64,000 bases of DNA. Origin: Comamonas aquatica NBRC 14918. Its GTDB lineage: Bacteria > Pseudomonadota > Gammaproteobacteria > Burkholderiales > Burkholderiaceae_C. The position numbers and the translations under genes are program-made. The stretch covers positions 62,001 to 126,000 of the forward strand of contig NZ_BBJR01000034.1 of NCBI RefSeq assembly GCF_000739875.1. Reading direction: 5' to 3'. Below are positions 40,291-47,781 of this stretch, in pieces (position 1 is the stretch's first letter; every line of letters begins with the position of its first letter). Below the pieces are notes generated by a model. That model worked only from the letters and a program-made list of their open reading frames with translations, searched no databases and was not told the origin of the DNA.

Positions 40291-41561
40291 GTCAAAGCCT
40301 GCAGCGGCTGGGTGAAAACCAGCAACTGTGCACTCATTTGCTGCAGCGCGGTGCCATCGACTTCATAGGTGCTGGTAAAACCCAGCAGCGGCACGGGCCC
40401 CAGGGCATGGCGGATCAGCTGCAACTCCGCATCCACCTGAGCGCTGCGGGGCACCGGGTGGCGCAATGCGCTGCGGATGTAGATGGCCCCGCAGATGCTG
40501 CGCCCAATCGCGGCGGCCTGGCCGTCCTGGGCCGGTGTGGGCTCCGGCGCCAGCCAGTCGCCGATCTCGGCGCAGGCCCGGCGCACCTCGGCGCGCGCCA
40601 CCTGCTCGTCCGCCTGGCACAGGGTCACGGTCTGCCCCGGCTGCGGCAGGCCCTCGACAAACACCGCCTGCCGCAGGGGGTCGATCCCCACCACCGACAG
40701 CACGTGGGCCGCCAGGGCCACGCTGGCGCCGTAGACCCAGGGGTGGGGTGGCGACAGCGCCAGCAGCGTCTGCTGCAATTCCCCCGGCAGCCGGTGGGGC
40801 GCCGCACCCGGCGCGGCCAGGGCCTCCTGCCAGTTCAGGTGGCCAAACAACACCTCCAGAGCCGGCCGGCCATCCAGCGCCAGCAGGGCCGCGCCCTCGG
40901 CGTGGGTCACAGTGTGGGACGGTCCCATGGGCCGGCAGCCCTGAATGCCCACGCTCAGCAGCTCCACCCCAGGCCCGAACAGCACCCCCGACAGCCCGCC
41001 TTTTTGCACCCCGCCACCACCCACCGTGGCCGGCAGGCGGCCCGATGGCGTGCTGCCCCAGGCCCACTGGGCATGGTCCTGGCCCATATGGCCCAGCCCC
41101 CCCAGCAGATCCGGGCATTCGAGCTGGCGCGCCAGCTCGATCAGTTGCGGCACCAGTGCGGGGGCCGCAGCATCGCCATGCACCAGCGCCGCCTGGGCGG
41201 TCATGCCCGGCTGCGCCGGCTTGTGCGTGGCGATGTCGGAAAACAATTGGTAGTCGCCCGGCGCCAGCACGGGCAGCATCACGGCCACCGCGCCGGTGTG
41301 GCCATAGTCCATGTCCCCGGCCAGCACCGAGTGCGCGGCACAGCCGGCCCAATGCTGCACCTGGGGCAGGGCCTGCGCCAGCGTGCCCACGATCTCGGCC
41401 GCGTGCGCCGCCAGCGAGGCCGAGACATAGACCAGGCCCAGGCCATGCCGGACTGTCGGTGGCTGCATGCTGATCTGCGCCTGCAACTGCACGATCACCT
41501 GCCGGGTCGCGTGCTGCCACAACGGATGACCGGCATGGGCGCAAGGGAAAAACGGCATCAC
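40287..41561 (-). CDS. FIST-domain signal protein (FIST N and C)
   Basis: The 424-residue soluble protein fits the FIST sensory family, which is predicted to bind small ligands such as amino acids. The N-terminal half contains WAGCAAHSVLAGDMDYGHTG near residues 70-90, and the C-terminal FIST_C half ends with LLGFTSTYEVDGTALQQMSA, where family members have GFxxxGEI-like text. FIST proteins are usually next to histidine kinases or GGDEF proteins; here the coupled partner is an LplT-like transporter, overlapping by four bases. The start is GTG at 41561 (AAGGAG seven bases upstream) or the adjoining ATG at 41558. Confidence 0.8.
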   Translation of the reverse strand: MMPFFPCAHAGHPLWQHATRQVIVQLQAQISMQPPTVRHGLGLVYVSASLAAHAAEIVGTLAQALPQVQHWAGCAAHSVLAGDMDYGHTGAVAVMLPVLAPGDYQLFSDIATHKPAQPGMTAQAALVHGDAAAPALVPQLIELARQLECPDLLGGLGHMGQDHAQWAWGSTPSGRLPATVGGGGVQKGGLSGVLFGPGVELLSVGIQGCRPMGPSHTVTHAEGAALLALDGRPALEVLFGHLNWQEALAAPGAAPHRLPGELQQTLLALSPPHPWVYGASVALAAHVLSVVGIDPLRQAVFVEGLPQPGQTVTLCQADEQVARAEVRRACAEIGDWLAPEPTPAQDGQAAAIGRSICGAIYIRSALRHPVPRSAQVDAELQLIRHALGPVPLLGFTSTYEVDGTALQQMSAQLLVFTQPLQALT

Positions 41562-41610
41562 ACGATCGCTCCTTGCGCAGCCACCGCCGCGCCGTGGTCA
41601 GCCCAGGGAC

Positions 41611-42486
41611 TCAGCGCGCGCCCGGTTTGCGTGCGGCAGCGGACTTGGTTTTTGCCGCCGGTTGGGCCGCGGCGGACTTGCGCGGCGCAGGCTTGGCCGC
41701 CTTGCTCGCCGTGGCCGTTTTGCCAGCAGCCGGTGCACGCTGGCGCGCAGCGGCAGCGGGCGCCGGCTGGCGAGTGGTTTTCTTCGCCGCCGGCGTTTTG
41801 GCGGCCGGCGCGGCCTCCGCCTTGGCGGGCATGGCCTGCGACACCGCCTGGCGCACCATGTCGCTGGCAGTCTGGACGGCCACCTTGGCGAAGTCGGAGC
41901 CCATCTGCGTGGCCTGCTTCACGGCCTGCTGCTGGGCCGGGTCCTGCAGGGCCTGCTGTGCGATCTGCTGGAACTGCTGGGTCAGCGCCCCCCACCATTG
42001 CATGGCCGTGGCCATCCCGGCGGCCGGGGCGGCCTCTGCAGCCGAAGGGGCCGCAGGTTCGTCCGCGGCCGGCGGTACTGGTGCAGCGGGGGCCGGATCG
42101 GCGGCCGCTTGGTCCGGCAGGGGCCAGTTGGACAGCGGCTGGCCCGTGGCCGCATCCGCCGCCGCCTTGGCTGCGCCCGCGAAAGGGAAACCCTGGGCCA
42201 GGTCCGCCTGGTTCACATTCATGCCCTGCAAGGTGGACAGCGTCATGCGCTGCACCTGCAAGGCCTGGACCGTGGCGCTGAGGGCGCGGTTGTTCTGTTC
42301 CAGCCAGAACTGCACCGCCTTGAGTTCTTCGATGCGTTTGTCGATCTCTTCCACGCTGACCGTGGGGGCGACCCAGTGGGCAAATGGCGGTACCGCCGAT
42401 GCGCCCTGGCCGGCCTTGCCCAGGTTCTGCAAGAAATCGAAACCGGGGATGAATTTGCCGAAACCGAAAGCCGAGGTGTCACTCAT
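41611..42486 (-). CDS. phaM: PhaM-family polyhydroxyalkanoate granule regulatory protein
   Basis: The 291-residue protein begins MSDTSAFGFGKFIPGFDFLQ, the PhaM N-terminal signature, followed by the conserved helix VEEIDKRIEELKAVQFWLEQ. The C-terminal 90 residues are Ala/Lys/Pro-rich (PAAKKTTRQPAPAAAARQR), a histone-like tail. In Ralstonia, PhaM activates PHA synthase PhaC and tethers granules to DNA, helping their partition to daughter cells. It is the first gene of the leftward group with FIST (49-base gap), transporter and zinc-ribbon genes, an uncommon association. No phaC is in the window. Confidence 0.88.
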   Translation of the reverse strand: MSDTSAFGFGKFIPGFDFLQNLGKAGQGASAVPPFAHWVAPTVSVEEIDKRIEELKAVQFWLEQNNRALSATVQALQVQRMTLSTLQGMNVNQADLAQGFPFAGAAKAAADAATGQPLSNWPLPDQAAADPAPAAPVPPAADEPAAPSAAEAAPAAGMATAMQWWGALTQQFQQIAQQALQDPAQQQAVKQATQMGSDFAKVAVQTASDMVRQAVSQAMPAKAEAAPAAKTPAAKKTTRQPAPAAAARQRAPAAGKTATASKAAKPAPRKSAAAQPAAKTKSAAARKPGAR

Positions 42487-42664
42487 AGCAAGCCTGCAAG
42501 CAAGAGCCGATGAAAACCCAGGCGCATCCAGCGCTCCGGGCCGCGTGACACAAGCTTACTGCACAAGGACGCGCCTGGCTTGTCATCTGCAACGCACACC
42601 GCACCCCGGCCGATGCGGACGCGGAAGCACGCTTTATTCCACATAAGCATATAAAAGCCCGTAA

Positions 42665-42684
42665 TTATTTTGCAATCAAAATAA
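42665..42684. promoter_or_regulatory. Perfect palindrome upstream of the Bug-receptor operon
   Basis: TTATTTTG and CAAAATAA form a perfect 8-bp inverted repeat with a CAAT spacer, 32 bases before the ATG. It stands in a short AT-rich patch within the 230-base phaM-Bug gap and looks like an operator for an unidentified regulator. Confidence 0.5.
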
Positions 42685-42716
42685 GTAGATCCCTGATTTT
42701 TTGAACGCTTTGCACC

Positions 42717-43742
42717 ATGCGCCTGCTGTCCCGTCCCCTGTCCCGGTCCTTGCGGGCCGCCCCGTCCTCCCTGGCCGCGATGGCGGCACTGGCGCTGCTG
42801 CCCTGGGCCGCCCAGGCGGCCGAACCTGCGGCATGGCCCCAGCACCCCGTGACCCTGATCATGGGCTTCAATGCCGGCTCCGGCGTGGACATGGTCGGCC
42901 GCTCGATCCAGGAACCCGTGTCGCAGCGCCTGGGCCAGCCCATCATCATTGACTACAAGAGCGGCGCAGCCGGCAACATCGGCAGCGAATACGTGGCGCG
43001 CGCCAAGCCCGATGGCTACACGCTGTACTTCGGCACCGCCGCCACGCACGGCAGCAACGCCGCGCTGTACAAGAACCTGCCCTTCGATGTGGAAGCCGAC
43101 TTCATCCCCGTCGCGCCCATCATCGACGTAGCGAACGTGCTGACCGTCAACCCCAACGTGCTGGACGTCAAGAACCTGCAGGAGTTCGTGGCGGCCGTCA
43201 AAGCCAACCCCGGCAAGTACAACTACGCCTCCACCGGCAACGGCGCAGGCACCCACATGGCCTTCGCCGAACTGAATGCCCGCCTGGGCCTGGACATGGT
43301 GCACGTGCCCTACAAGGGCGGCCCCGAAGCCATTGGCTCGGTGCTGCGCGGCGAGACCTGCTGCATCATGAACCAGGTGCAAAGCGTGCTGCCCCACTAC
43401 AAGGCCGGCAAGGTGCGCCTGCTGGGCGTAACCACGGCCAAGGCCGTGGAAGCCGTCAAGGAAGTTCCGACCATCGCCTCCAGCGGCATTCCCGGCACCG
43501 AGAGCTTCAACAGCTCGATCTGGTTCGGCGTGTTCGCCCCCAAGGGCACGCCCGCACCGGTCATCCGCAAGCTCAGCCAGGCCATCCATGAGGCGCAGCA
43601 ACTGCCCGAGGTGCGCGATCGCTTCACCGCCCAGGGCAACACCCTGCGCATCGAATCGCCCGAGCAGTTCAAGCGCACCGTGCACCAGGACCGCCTGAAG
43701 TGGGCCAAGGTGGTCAAGGACGCCAAGATCAGCATCGACTGA
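42717..43742 (+). CDS. Bug-family tripartite tricarboxylate transporter receptor (TctC-like)
   Basis: The 341-residue protein has a signal peptide ending in a run such as LPWAAQAAEPAAWP. The mature protein shows Bug-family marks: VTLIMGFNAGSGVDMVGRS at the start, IIIDYKSGAAGNIGSEYVAR, YNYASTGNGAGTHMAFAEL and VPYKGGPEAIGSVL. These periplasmic receptors bind carboxylates or other small molecules, and many are orphans without TctAB membrane parts, as here. It is expanded greatly in Comamonadaceae and Bordetella. The following flavoprotein gene lies 81 bases downstream, so the receptor may bring in that enzyme's substrate. Confidence 0.9.
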   Translation: MRLLSRPLSRSLRAAPSSLAAMAALALLPWAAQAAEPAAWPQHPVTLIMGFNAGSGVDMVGRSIQEPVSQRLGQPIIIDYKSGAAGNIGSEYVARAKPDGYTLYFGTAATHGSNAALYKNLPFDVEADFIPVAPIIDVANVLTVNPNVLDVKNLQEFVAAVKANPGKYNYASTGNGAGTHMAFAELNARLGLDMVHVPYKGGPEAIGSVLRGETCCIMNQVQSVLPHYKAGKVRLLGVTTAKAVEAVKEVPTIASSGIPGTESFNSSIWFGVFAPKGTPAPVIRKLSQAIHEAQQLPEVRDRFTAQGNTLRIESPEQFKRTVHQDRLKWAKVVKDAKISID

Positions 43743-43823
43743 TTCCACGTTTAGGATCGCAGCACTGCCTGCTGCTCTGCGCCTGCCGCTCTCGCGAGCT
43801 TCAGGCGCTTTTTGGATTTTGTT

Positions 43824-45314
43824 ATGTCTCTTTCCGCTGCTTCACACCCCCAGCCGGCTGGTCTGCCGGCCCTGGAAGAACGCCTGCGCGACGATTTCAC
43901 CACCCTGGGCTGGCCAGCCAAGAGCTGGCTGCCCGCCCGCACCCACCACAGCGAGGCCGTGCACGACGTGCTGGTGATCGGCGCTGGCCAGGCCGGCCTG
44001 GCGCTGAACGTGGCCTTGCGCCAGGTTGGTATCCGCCCGGTGCTGCTGGACCGTTCGCCGCGCGATTTCGAGGGCCCCTGGGCCACCACGGCGCGCATGG
44101 AGACCCTGCGCTCGCCCAAGGAGCTGACCGGGCCGGCGCTGGGCATTCCTGCGCTGAGCTTCCGTGCCTGGTTCATTGCGCAGTTCGGCCTGGAGGCCTG
44201 GACCGCCCTCGACAAGATTCCGCGCCTGCAATGGATGGACTACCTGCGCTGGTACCGCCGCGTCACCGGCGCCGATGTGCGCAACGCGCACGAGGTGCTC
44301 GCCGTGCGCCCCCAGGCCGATGGCCTGGTGGCCCTGGACGTGCGCGCCGACGGCCACACACGCACCTGGTTCACGCGCCGCCTGGTGCTGGCCACAGGCC
44401 GCGACGGCCTGGGTGGCGCGCAGGTGCCGGCCTTCATGCACGGCATCAACCGCCGCTTTTGGGCCCACTCGTCCGATGCCCTGGACTACACCACGCTGGC
44501 CGGCCGGCATGTGGGCGTGGTGGGCGCGGGCGCCTCGGCCATGGACAGCGCCGGCACGGCCCTGGAGCTGGGCGCCGCCAGCGTGGACCTGCTGGTGCGC
44601 CGCAGCGACCTGCCGCGCATCAACAAATCCAAGGGCTCGGGCGTGCCCGGCCTGACCCACGGCCAGTACCTGCTGTCCGATGACTGGAAATGGCGCATCC
44701 GCCACTACATCAACGCCCAGCAGGTGCCCCCCCCGCAGGGCAGCACCCTGCGCGTGGCGCGCCATGCCAACGCCCACTTCCACCTGGGTTGTGCGGTGCA
44801 GCGCGTGGAACCCGTGGGCGACAAGCTGCACGTGCACACCACCCAGGGCGTGTTCGTGCTGGACTTCCTGATCGTCTCCACCGGCTTTGCCATCGACTGG
44901 CGCCTGCGCCCGGAGTTTGCCGACATCGCCCCCCACGTGCGCCTGTGGAACCAGCGCTACCAACCCGCCACCGGGCAGGAGGATGCGGAGCTGTCCGCCT
45001 CCCCCGACCTGGGTGCGCTGTTTGAATTTCAGGAGCACACACCCGGCGCCCAGCCTGGGCTGGAGCGCATTCACTGCTTCTGCTATCCGGCCGCGCTGTC
45101 CCACGGCACGATCTCGGGCGACATCCCCGCCATCAGCGACGGCGCCCGCAAGCTGGCCCAGGGGCTGGCCGCGCTGTTCTACCGCGAGGACATCGAGCAC
45201 CACTTCGCCCAGCTGCAAGCCTATGCCGAACCCGAACTGGACGGCACGGAGTGGACCGCCGCGGACAGCGCAGCACGCATTCGCCAACTGCACGACGGAA
45301 ACGTTTTTTCATGA
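43824..45314 (+). CDS. Flavin-dependent monooxygenase-like NAD(P)/FAD oxidoreductase
   Basis: The 496-residue protein has a Rossmann FAD site VLVIGAGQAGLALNVALRQ at about 49-67 and a second, NADPH-type nucleotide site VGVVGAGASAMDSAGTAL at about 231-248. Between them, LLDRSPRDFEGPWATTARM fits the FAD-contacting region of class B / FMO-like monooxygenases. Terminal text such as FLIVSTGFAIDWRLRPEF matches the ATG-like motif of this class. It probably hydroxylates or oxidises a small substrate. Its TGA overlaps the ATG of the next gene by four bases, so it is coupled to the CMD-domain protein. The start at 43824 is supported only weakly by its ribosome-binding site. Confidence 0.82.
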   Translation: MSLSAASHPQPAGLPALEERLRDDFTTLGWPAKSWLPARTHHSEAVHDVLVIGAGQAGLALNVALRQVGIRPVLLDRSPRDFEGPWATTARMETLRSPKELTGPALGIPALSFRAWFIAQFGLEAWTALDKIPRLQWMDYLRWYRRVTGADVRNAHEVLAVRPQADGLVALDVRADGHTRTWFTRRLVLATGRDGLGGAQVPAFMHGINRRFWAHSSDALDYTTLAGRHVGVVGAGASAMDSAGTALELGAASVDLLVRRSDLPRINKSKGSGVPGLTHGQYLLSDDWKWRIRHYINAQQVPPPQGSTLRVARHANAHFHLGCAVQRVEPVGDKLHVHTTQGVFVLDFLIVSTGFAIDWRLRPEFADIAPHVRLWNQRYQPATGQEDAELSASPDLGALFEFQEHTPGAQPGLERIHCFCYPAALSHGTISGDIPAISDGARKLAQGLAALFYREDIEHHFAQLQAYAEPELDGTEWTAADSAARIRQLHDGNVFS

Positions 45315-46468
45315 CCGACACCATTGACCGCCTGGCCGGCCTCGCCGCCGGCAACCCCGTATTCGCCACCCGCCACGAGCGCAGCAAGGTCGCCGTGGCC
45401 ACCCAGGCCTGCGAAGACCTGCTGCTGGGCGACGCCCTGACGGCGGGCCTGTCGCAGATCGAACGCCTGGTGCTGGCCGCCGAGCAGGCCCGCGTCAGCG
45501 GCGTGGACGCCCTGGCGGCCGAGTACCGCGCCCGCGCGCTGGCCCTGGGCGACGCGCTCACCCCCGCGCTGCGCAGCGTCCTGGACCAGGCCGGCGCGCA
45601 GACCGACGATACGCGCCTGGATGCCATGCTGCACTTTGTGCGCACCCTGGCCCTGAAGCCTGCGCACAGCGACCAGGCCACGCTGCTGGCCATCCCGGCG
45701 GCGGGCCTGTCCGTGGACGACACCGTGCTGCTGGCCCAGCTGGTCGGTTTTGTGGCCTACCAGGCCCGCCTGCTGGTCGGCGTGCAGGCCATGGCAGCGC
45801 TGGGTGGCATCGCCCCGAGTGCGGCCCCCGACACCGCGGCGGCCGCACCGTTTGTGCACCCCGCCAACCTGCCCGCGCCGGGCGAGCCGCTGCGCCGCAA
45901 CGGCTTCACCAGCGAGACGCTGGACTGGAAGTCCTGGCTGCCGGTGCTGGACCCGGCCACGGCCACGCCCGAACAGCAGAAGGTGCTGGAGATCAGCCAC
46001 CCCAAGGCCAAGACCATGGACTTCTACCTGTTGCTCGGCCGCCAGCCCGCCGTGCTGCTGGAGCGTTCACAGGCCTTCAACGCCATCATGTATGCGCCCG
46101 GCGGCCTGTCGCGCGCGGAGCGTGAAGTGGCGGCCACGGCCGTGTCGCGCAGCAACGGCTGTGTGTACTGTGCCTCCGTGCATGCCCAGCGTTTCGAGCA
46201 ACTGGCCAAGCGCAACGACGTGATGGCCCAGCTGTTCGATGACCCCGACACCGCCGGCACCAATGCGCGCGAGCGCGCCATCATCCAGGCCTCGCTGGTG
46301 CTGACGCGCGCACCGGGCGCGTTCGCCGCCCGCGACGTACTGGCCCTGCGCGAGGCCGGCCTGTCCGACCTGGAAATCCTCGACATGCTGCACTCGGCCG
46401 CGCTGTTCGGCTGGGCCAACCGCCTGATGCTGAACCTGGGCGTGGAAATCTGGCCCCAGGCCGCCTGA
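45311..46468 (+). CDS. Fused CMD-domain / alkylhydroperoxidase-domain protein (Avi_7170 + Avi_7169 types)
   Basis: The 385-residue protein looks like two alkylhydroperoxidase/carboxymuconolactone-decarboxylase proteins in one chain. The first half (about 1-190, TIDRLAGLAAGNPVFATRHE onward) resembles the 'CMD domain protein, Avi_7170 family', which lacks the catalytic CxxC. The second half (about 195-385) has the AhpD-type SRSNGCVYCASVHAQRF with the redox CxxC and nearby histidine near residues 281-297, as in the Avi_7169 family. These two families usually are separate, adjacent genes. The ATG overlaps the monooxygenase stop (ATGA). It may remove peroxide products of that enzyme; this is inference. 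Confidence 0.82.
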   Translation: MTDTIDRLAGLAAGNPVFATRHERSKVAVATQACEDLLLGDALTAGLSQIERLVLAAEQARVSGVDALAAEYRARALALGDALTPALRSVLDQAGAQTDDTRLDAMLHFVRTLALKPAHSDQATLLAIPAAGLSVDDTVLLAQLVGFVAYQARLLVGVQAMAALGGIAPSAAPDTAAAAPFVHPANLPAPGEPLRRNGFTSETLDWKSWLPVLDPATATPEQQKVLEISHPKAKTMDFYLLLGRQPAVLLERSQAFNAIMYAPGGLSRAEREVAATAVSRSNGCVYCASVHAQRFEQLAKRNDVMAQLFDDPDTAGTNARERAIIQASLVLTRAPGAFAARDVLALREAGLSDLEILDMLHSAALFGWANRLMLNLGVEIWPQAA

Positions 46469-46495
46469 GCCCAGACGCCCCGAGGACCGGATACA

Positions 46496-46533
46496 CACCG
46501 CCCCCACCTGGCGCACGCCGGCTGGGGGCGGTG
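46496..46533. terminator. Perfect 11-bp hairpin between convergent genes
   Basis: CACCGCCCCCA (46496-46506) and TGGGGGCGGTG (46523-46533) pair perfectly, enclosing GGCG...CGCC. It lies in the 70-base convergent gap between the CMD-fusion stop and the copper-chaperone stop and could slow transcription from both sides. No T-run is present. Confidence 0.6.
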
Positions 46534-46538
46534 GTCCC

Positions 46539-47057
46539 TCAGTGCTGGTGGCCGCCCGCGGGCATGGCATGGCCGCCATGCCCGGTGGCCTCACCGCCCT
46601 TGGGGGCCATGCGCTGCACCGGCACCTGCAGGTGCAGGCGCGACTCCGCACCCTGGGCATCCTGGAACACCAGGGTCACGGGCACCTGCGTGCCTTCCTG
46701 CAACGGGGCCTTGAGCTGCTGGAACATCAGGTGCAGGCCTCCGGGCTTGAGTTCGACGGTCTGGCCCGCAGGCAGGTCCAGGCCATCCAGGGCGCGCATG
46801 CGCATCACATCGCCCTCCATCTTCATTTCGTGGATTTCGCCCACGGCCGCGGCCGGCGTGCGCACGCCCACCAGGCGCAGCGGCTCCTTGGCCGTCAGGC
46901 GCACAAAGGCGCCCGTGGCCTGCTGGCCGGCCACGCTGGCACGTGCCCAGGCGCCTTCGGCGGCGACATGGGCCGCATCGGAGTGGGCCATGGCAGGGGT
47001 TGTCAAGACAGCGCTCAGCAGCGCAGCGGCGATCCACATGGGGTTCTTTAACATCAC
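46539..47057 (-). CDS. Periplasmic copper chaperone PCu(A)C
   Basis: The 172-residue protein has a signal peptide (IAAALLSAVLTTPAMA) and the complete copper motif H-x10-M-x21-H-x-M, at His76, Met87, His109 and Met111. The C-terminal tail is rich in His, Gly and Met (GHGGHAMPAGGHQH), giving additional copper or silver binding. PCu(A)C delivers Cu(I) to the CuA or CuB site of cytochrome oxidases. It lies downstream of a DUF2946 gene on the same strand with a 236-base gap, which contains a GC-rich hairpin at about 47091-47118 and no gene. Confidence 0.93.
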   Translation of the reverse strand: MMLKNPMWIAAALLSAVLTTPAMAHSDAAHVAAEGAWARASVAGQQATGAFVRLTAKEPLRLVGVRTPAAAVGEIHEMKMEGDVMRMRALDGLDLPAGQTVELKPGGLHLMFQQLKAPLQEGTQVPVTLVFQDAQGAESRLHLQVPVQRMAPKGGEATGHGGHAMPAGGHQH

Positions 47058-47293
47058 AGATTGCTTTCAAAAATTCAGGACCCGACGCAAGCAGGTCGCC
47101 ACGGCGGCGACCGCCTGCGTGTTCTGTGCACGTGCCACCGACCTCAACGCGGCGGGACCGGGGTGACGGCCTGGGAGGTTCGGCGCACACCGCCGATCTC
47201 AGCGTGGCGCGCGCGGCCAACGCCGCTACACACCCAGGCCCCCACCCACACCGGCGTGCACCGGCTGTGAACACGTGCAGAAAAGACAGTGCC

Positions 47294-47683
47294 TCAACCC
47301 GGAGGACCGCGCGCCAACGGCCCATAGGTCCAGCGCGCCGCCACCGGCACCCAGGCCCAGTCCACCGGGCGATCCGGCGCTGCGGCCTGGACGCTGGCGG
47401 CCTGCAGAGCAGGCGGCGGCGCCAGCACCGGCATGCACAGCGGGCAATCAATCAGATGGTGCAGCGCCGCCGACGCATCGGCACCGGCCGTGCTGGCCGG
47501 GCTGGGCACCCAGTGCGGCGCGCTGTCGCCGGAGCACAGGCGCTCCAGGCTCCCAAGGGCCAGATGGGCCCGCGCCAGCGGCGCCCCGACGCCGGCCGCC
47601 ACCACGCACAGCCACGCCGCCAACACCCAGACGGTGTAGCGACGCCAACGAAGCGATGGGGCCAGCAGCAACATGTCGGCCAT
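47294..47683 (-). CDS. DUF2946 family protein
   Basis: The 129-residue protein has an N-terminal membrane helix (YTVWVLAAWLCVVAAGVGAP) and an LIDCPLCMP motif near residue 90, the CxxC text with preceding histidines typical of DUF2946. Such small proteins are often next to copper-handling or TonB-receptor genes and are of unknown function. The pairing with PCu(A)C downstream fits a copper role. The start ATG at 47683 is chosen because DUF2946 proteins are around 110-130 residues; the open frame continues upstream to 47881 antisense to nothing conserved. The ribosome-binding site is weak. Confidence 0.68.
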   Translation of the reverse strand: MADMLLLAPSLRWRRYTVWVLAAWLCVVAAGVGAPLARAHLALGSLERLCSGDSAPHWVPSPASTAGADASAALHHLIDCPLCMPVLAPPPALQAASVQAAAPDRPVDWAWVPVAARWTYGPLARGPPG

Positions 47684-47781
47684 TCTAGGGGGAGCGGATA
47701 TGCCCCAGTGCAGCCCCCCCACGGTGCTATGGCCCAAATCGGCTTTTAGCGCTGACTGGATCTGCGCCAACCGCTCCGTTT

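Noticed and set aside
41611-41900. A histone H1-like DNA-binding gene
   Set aside because: The Ala/Lys/Pro-rich text is the C-terminal tail of PhaM, whose N-terminal signature is in the same frame.
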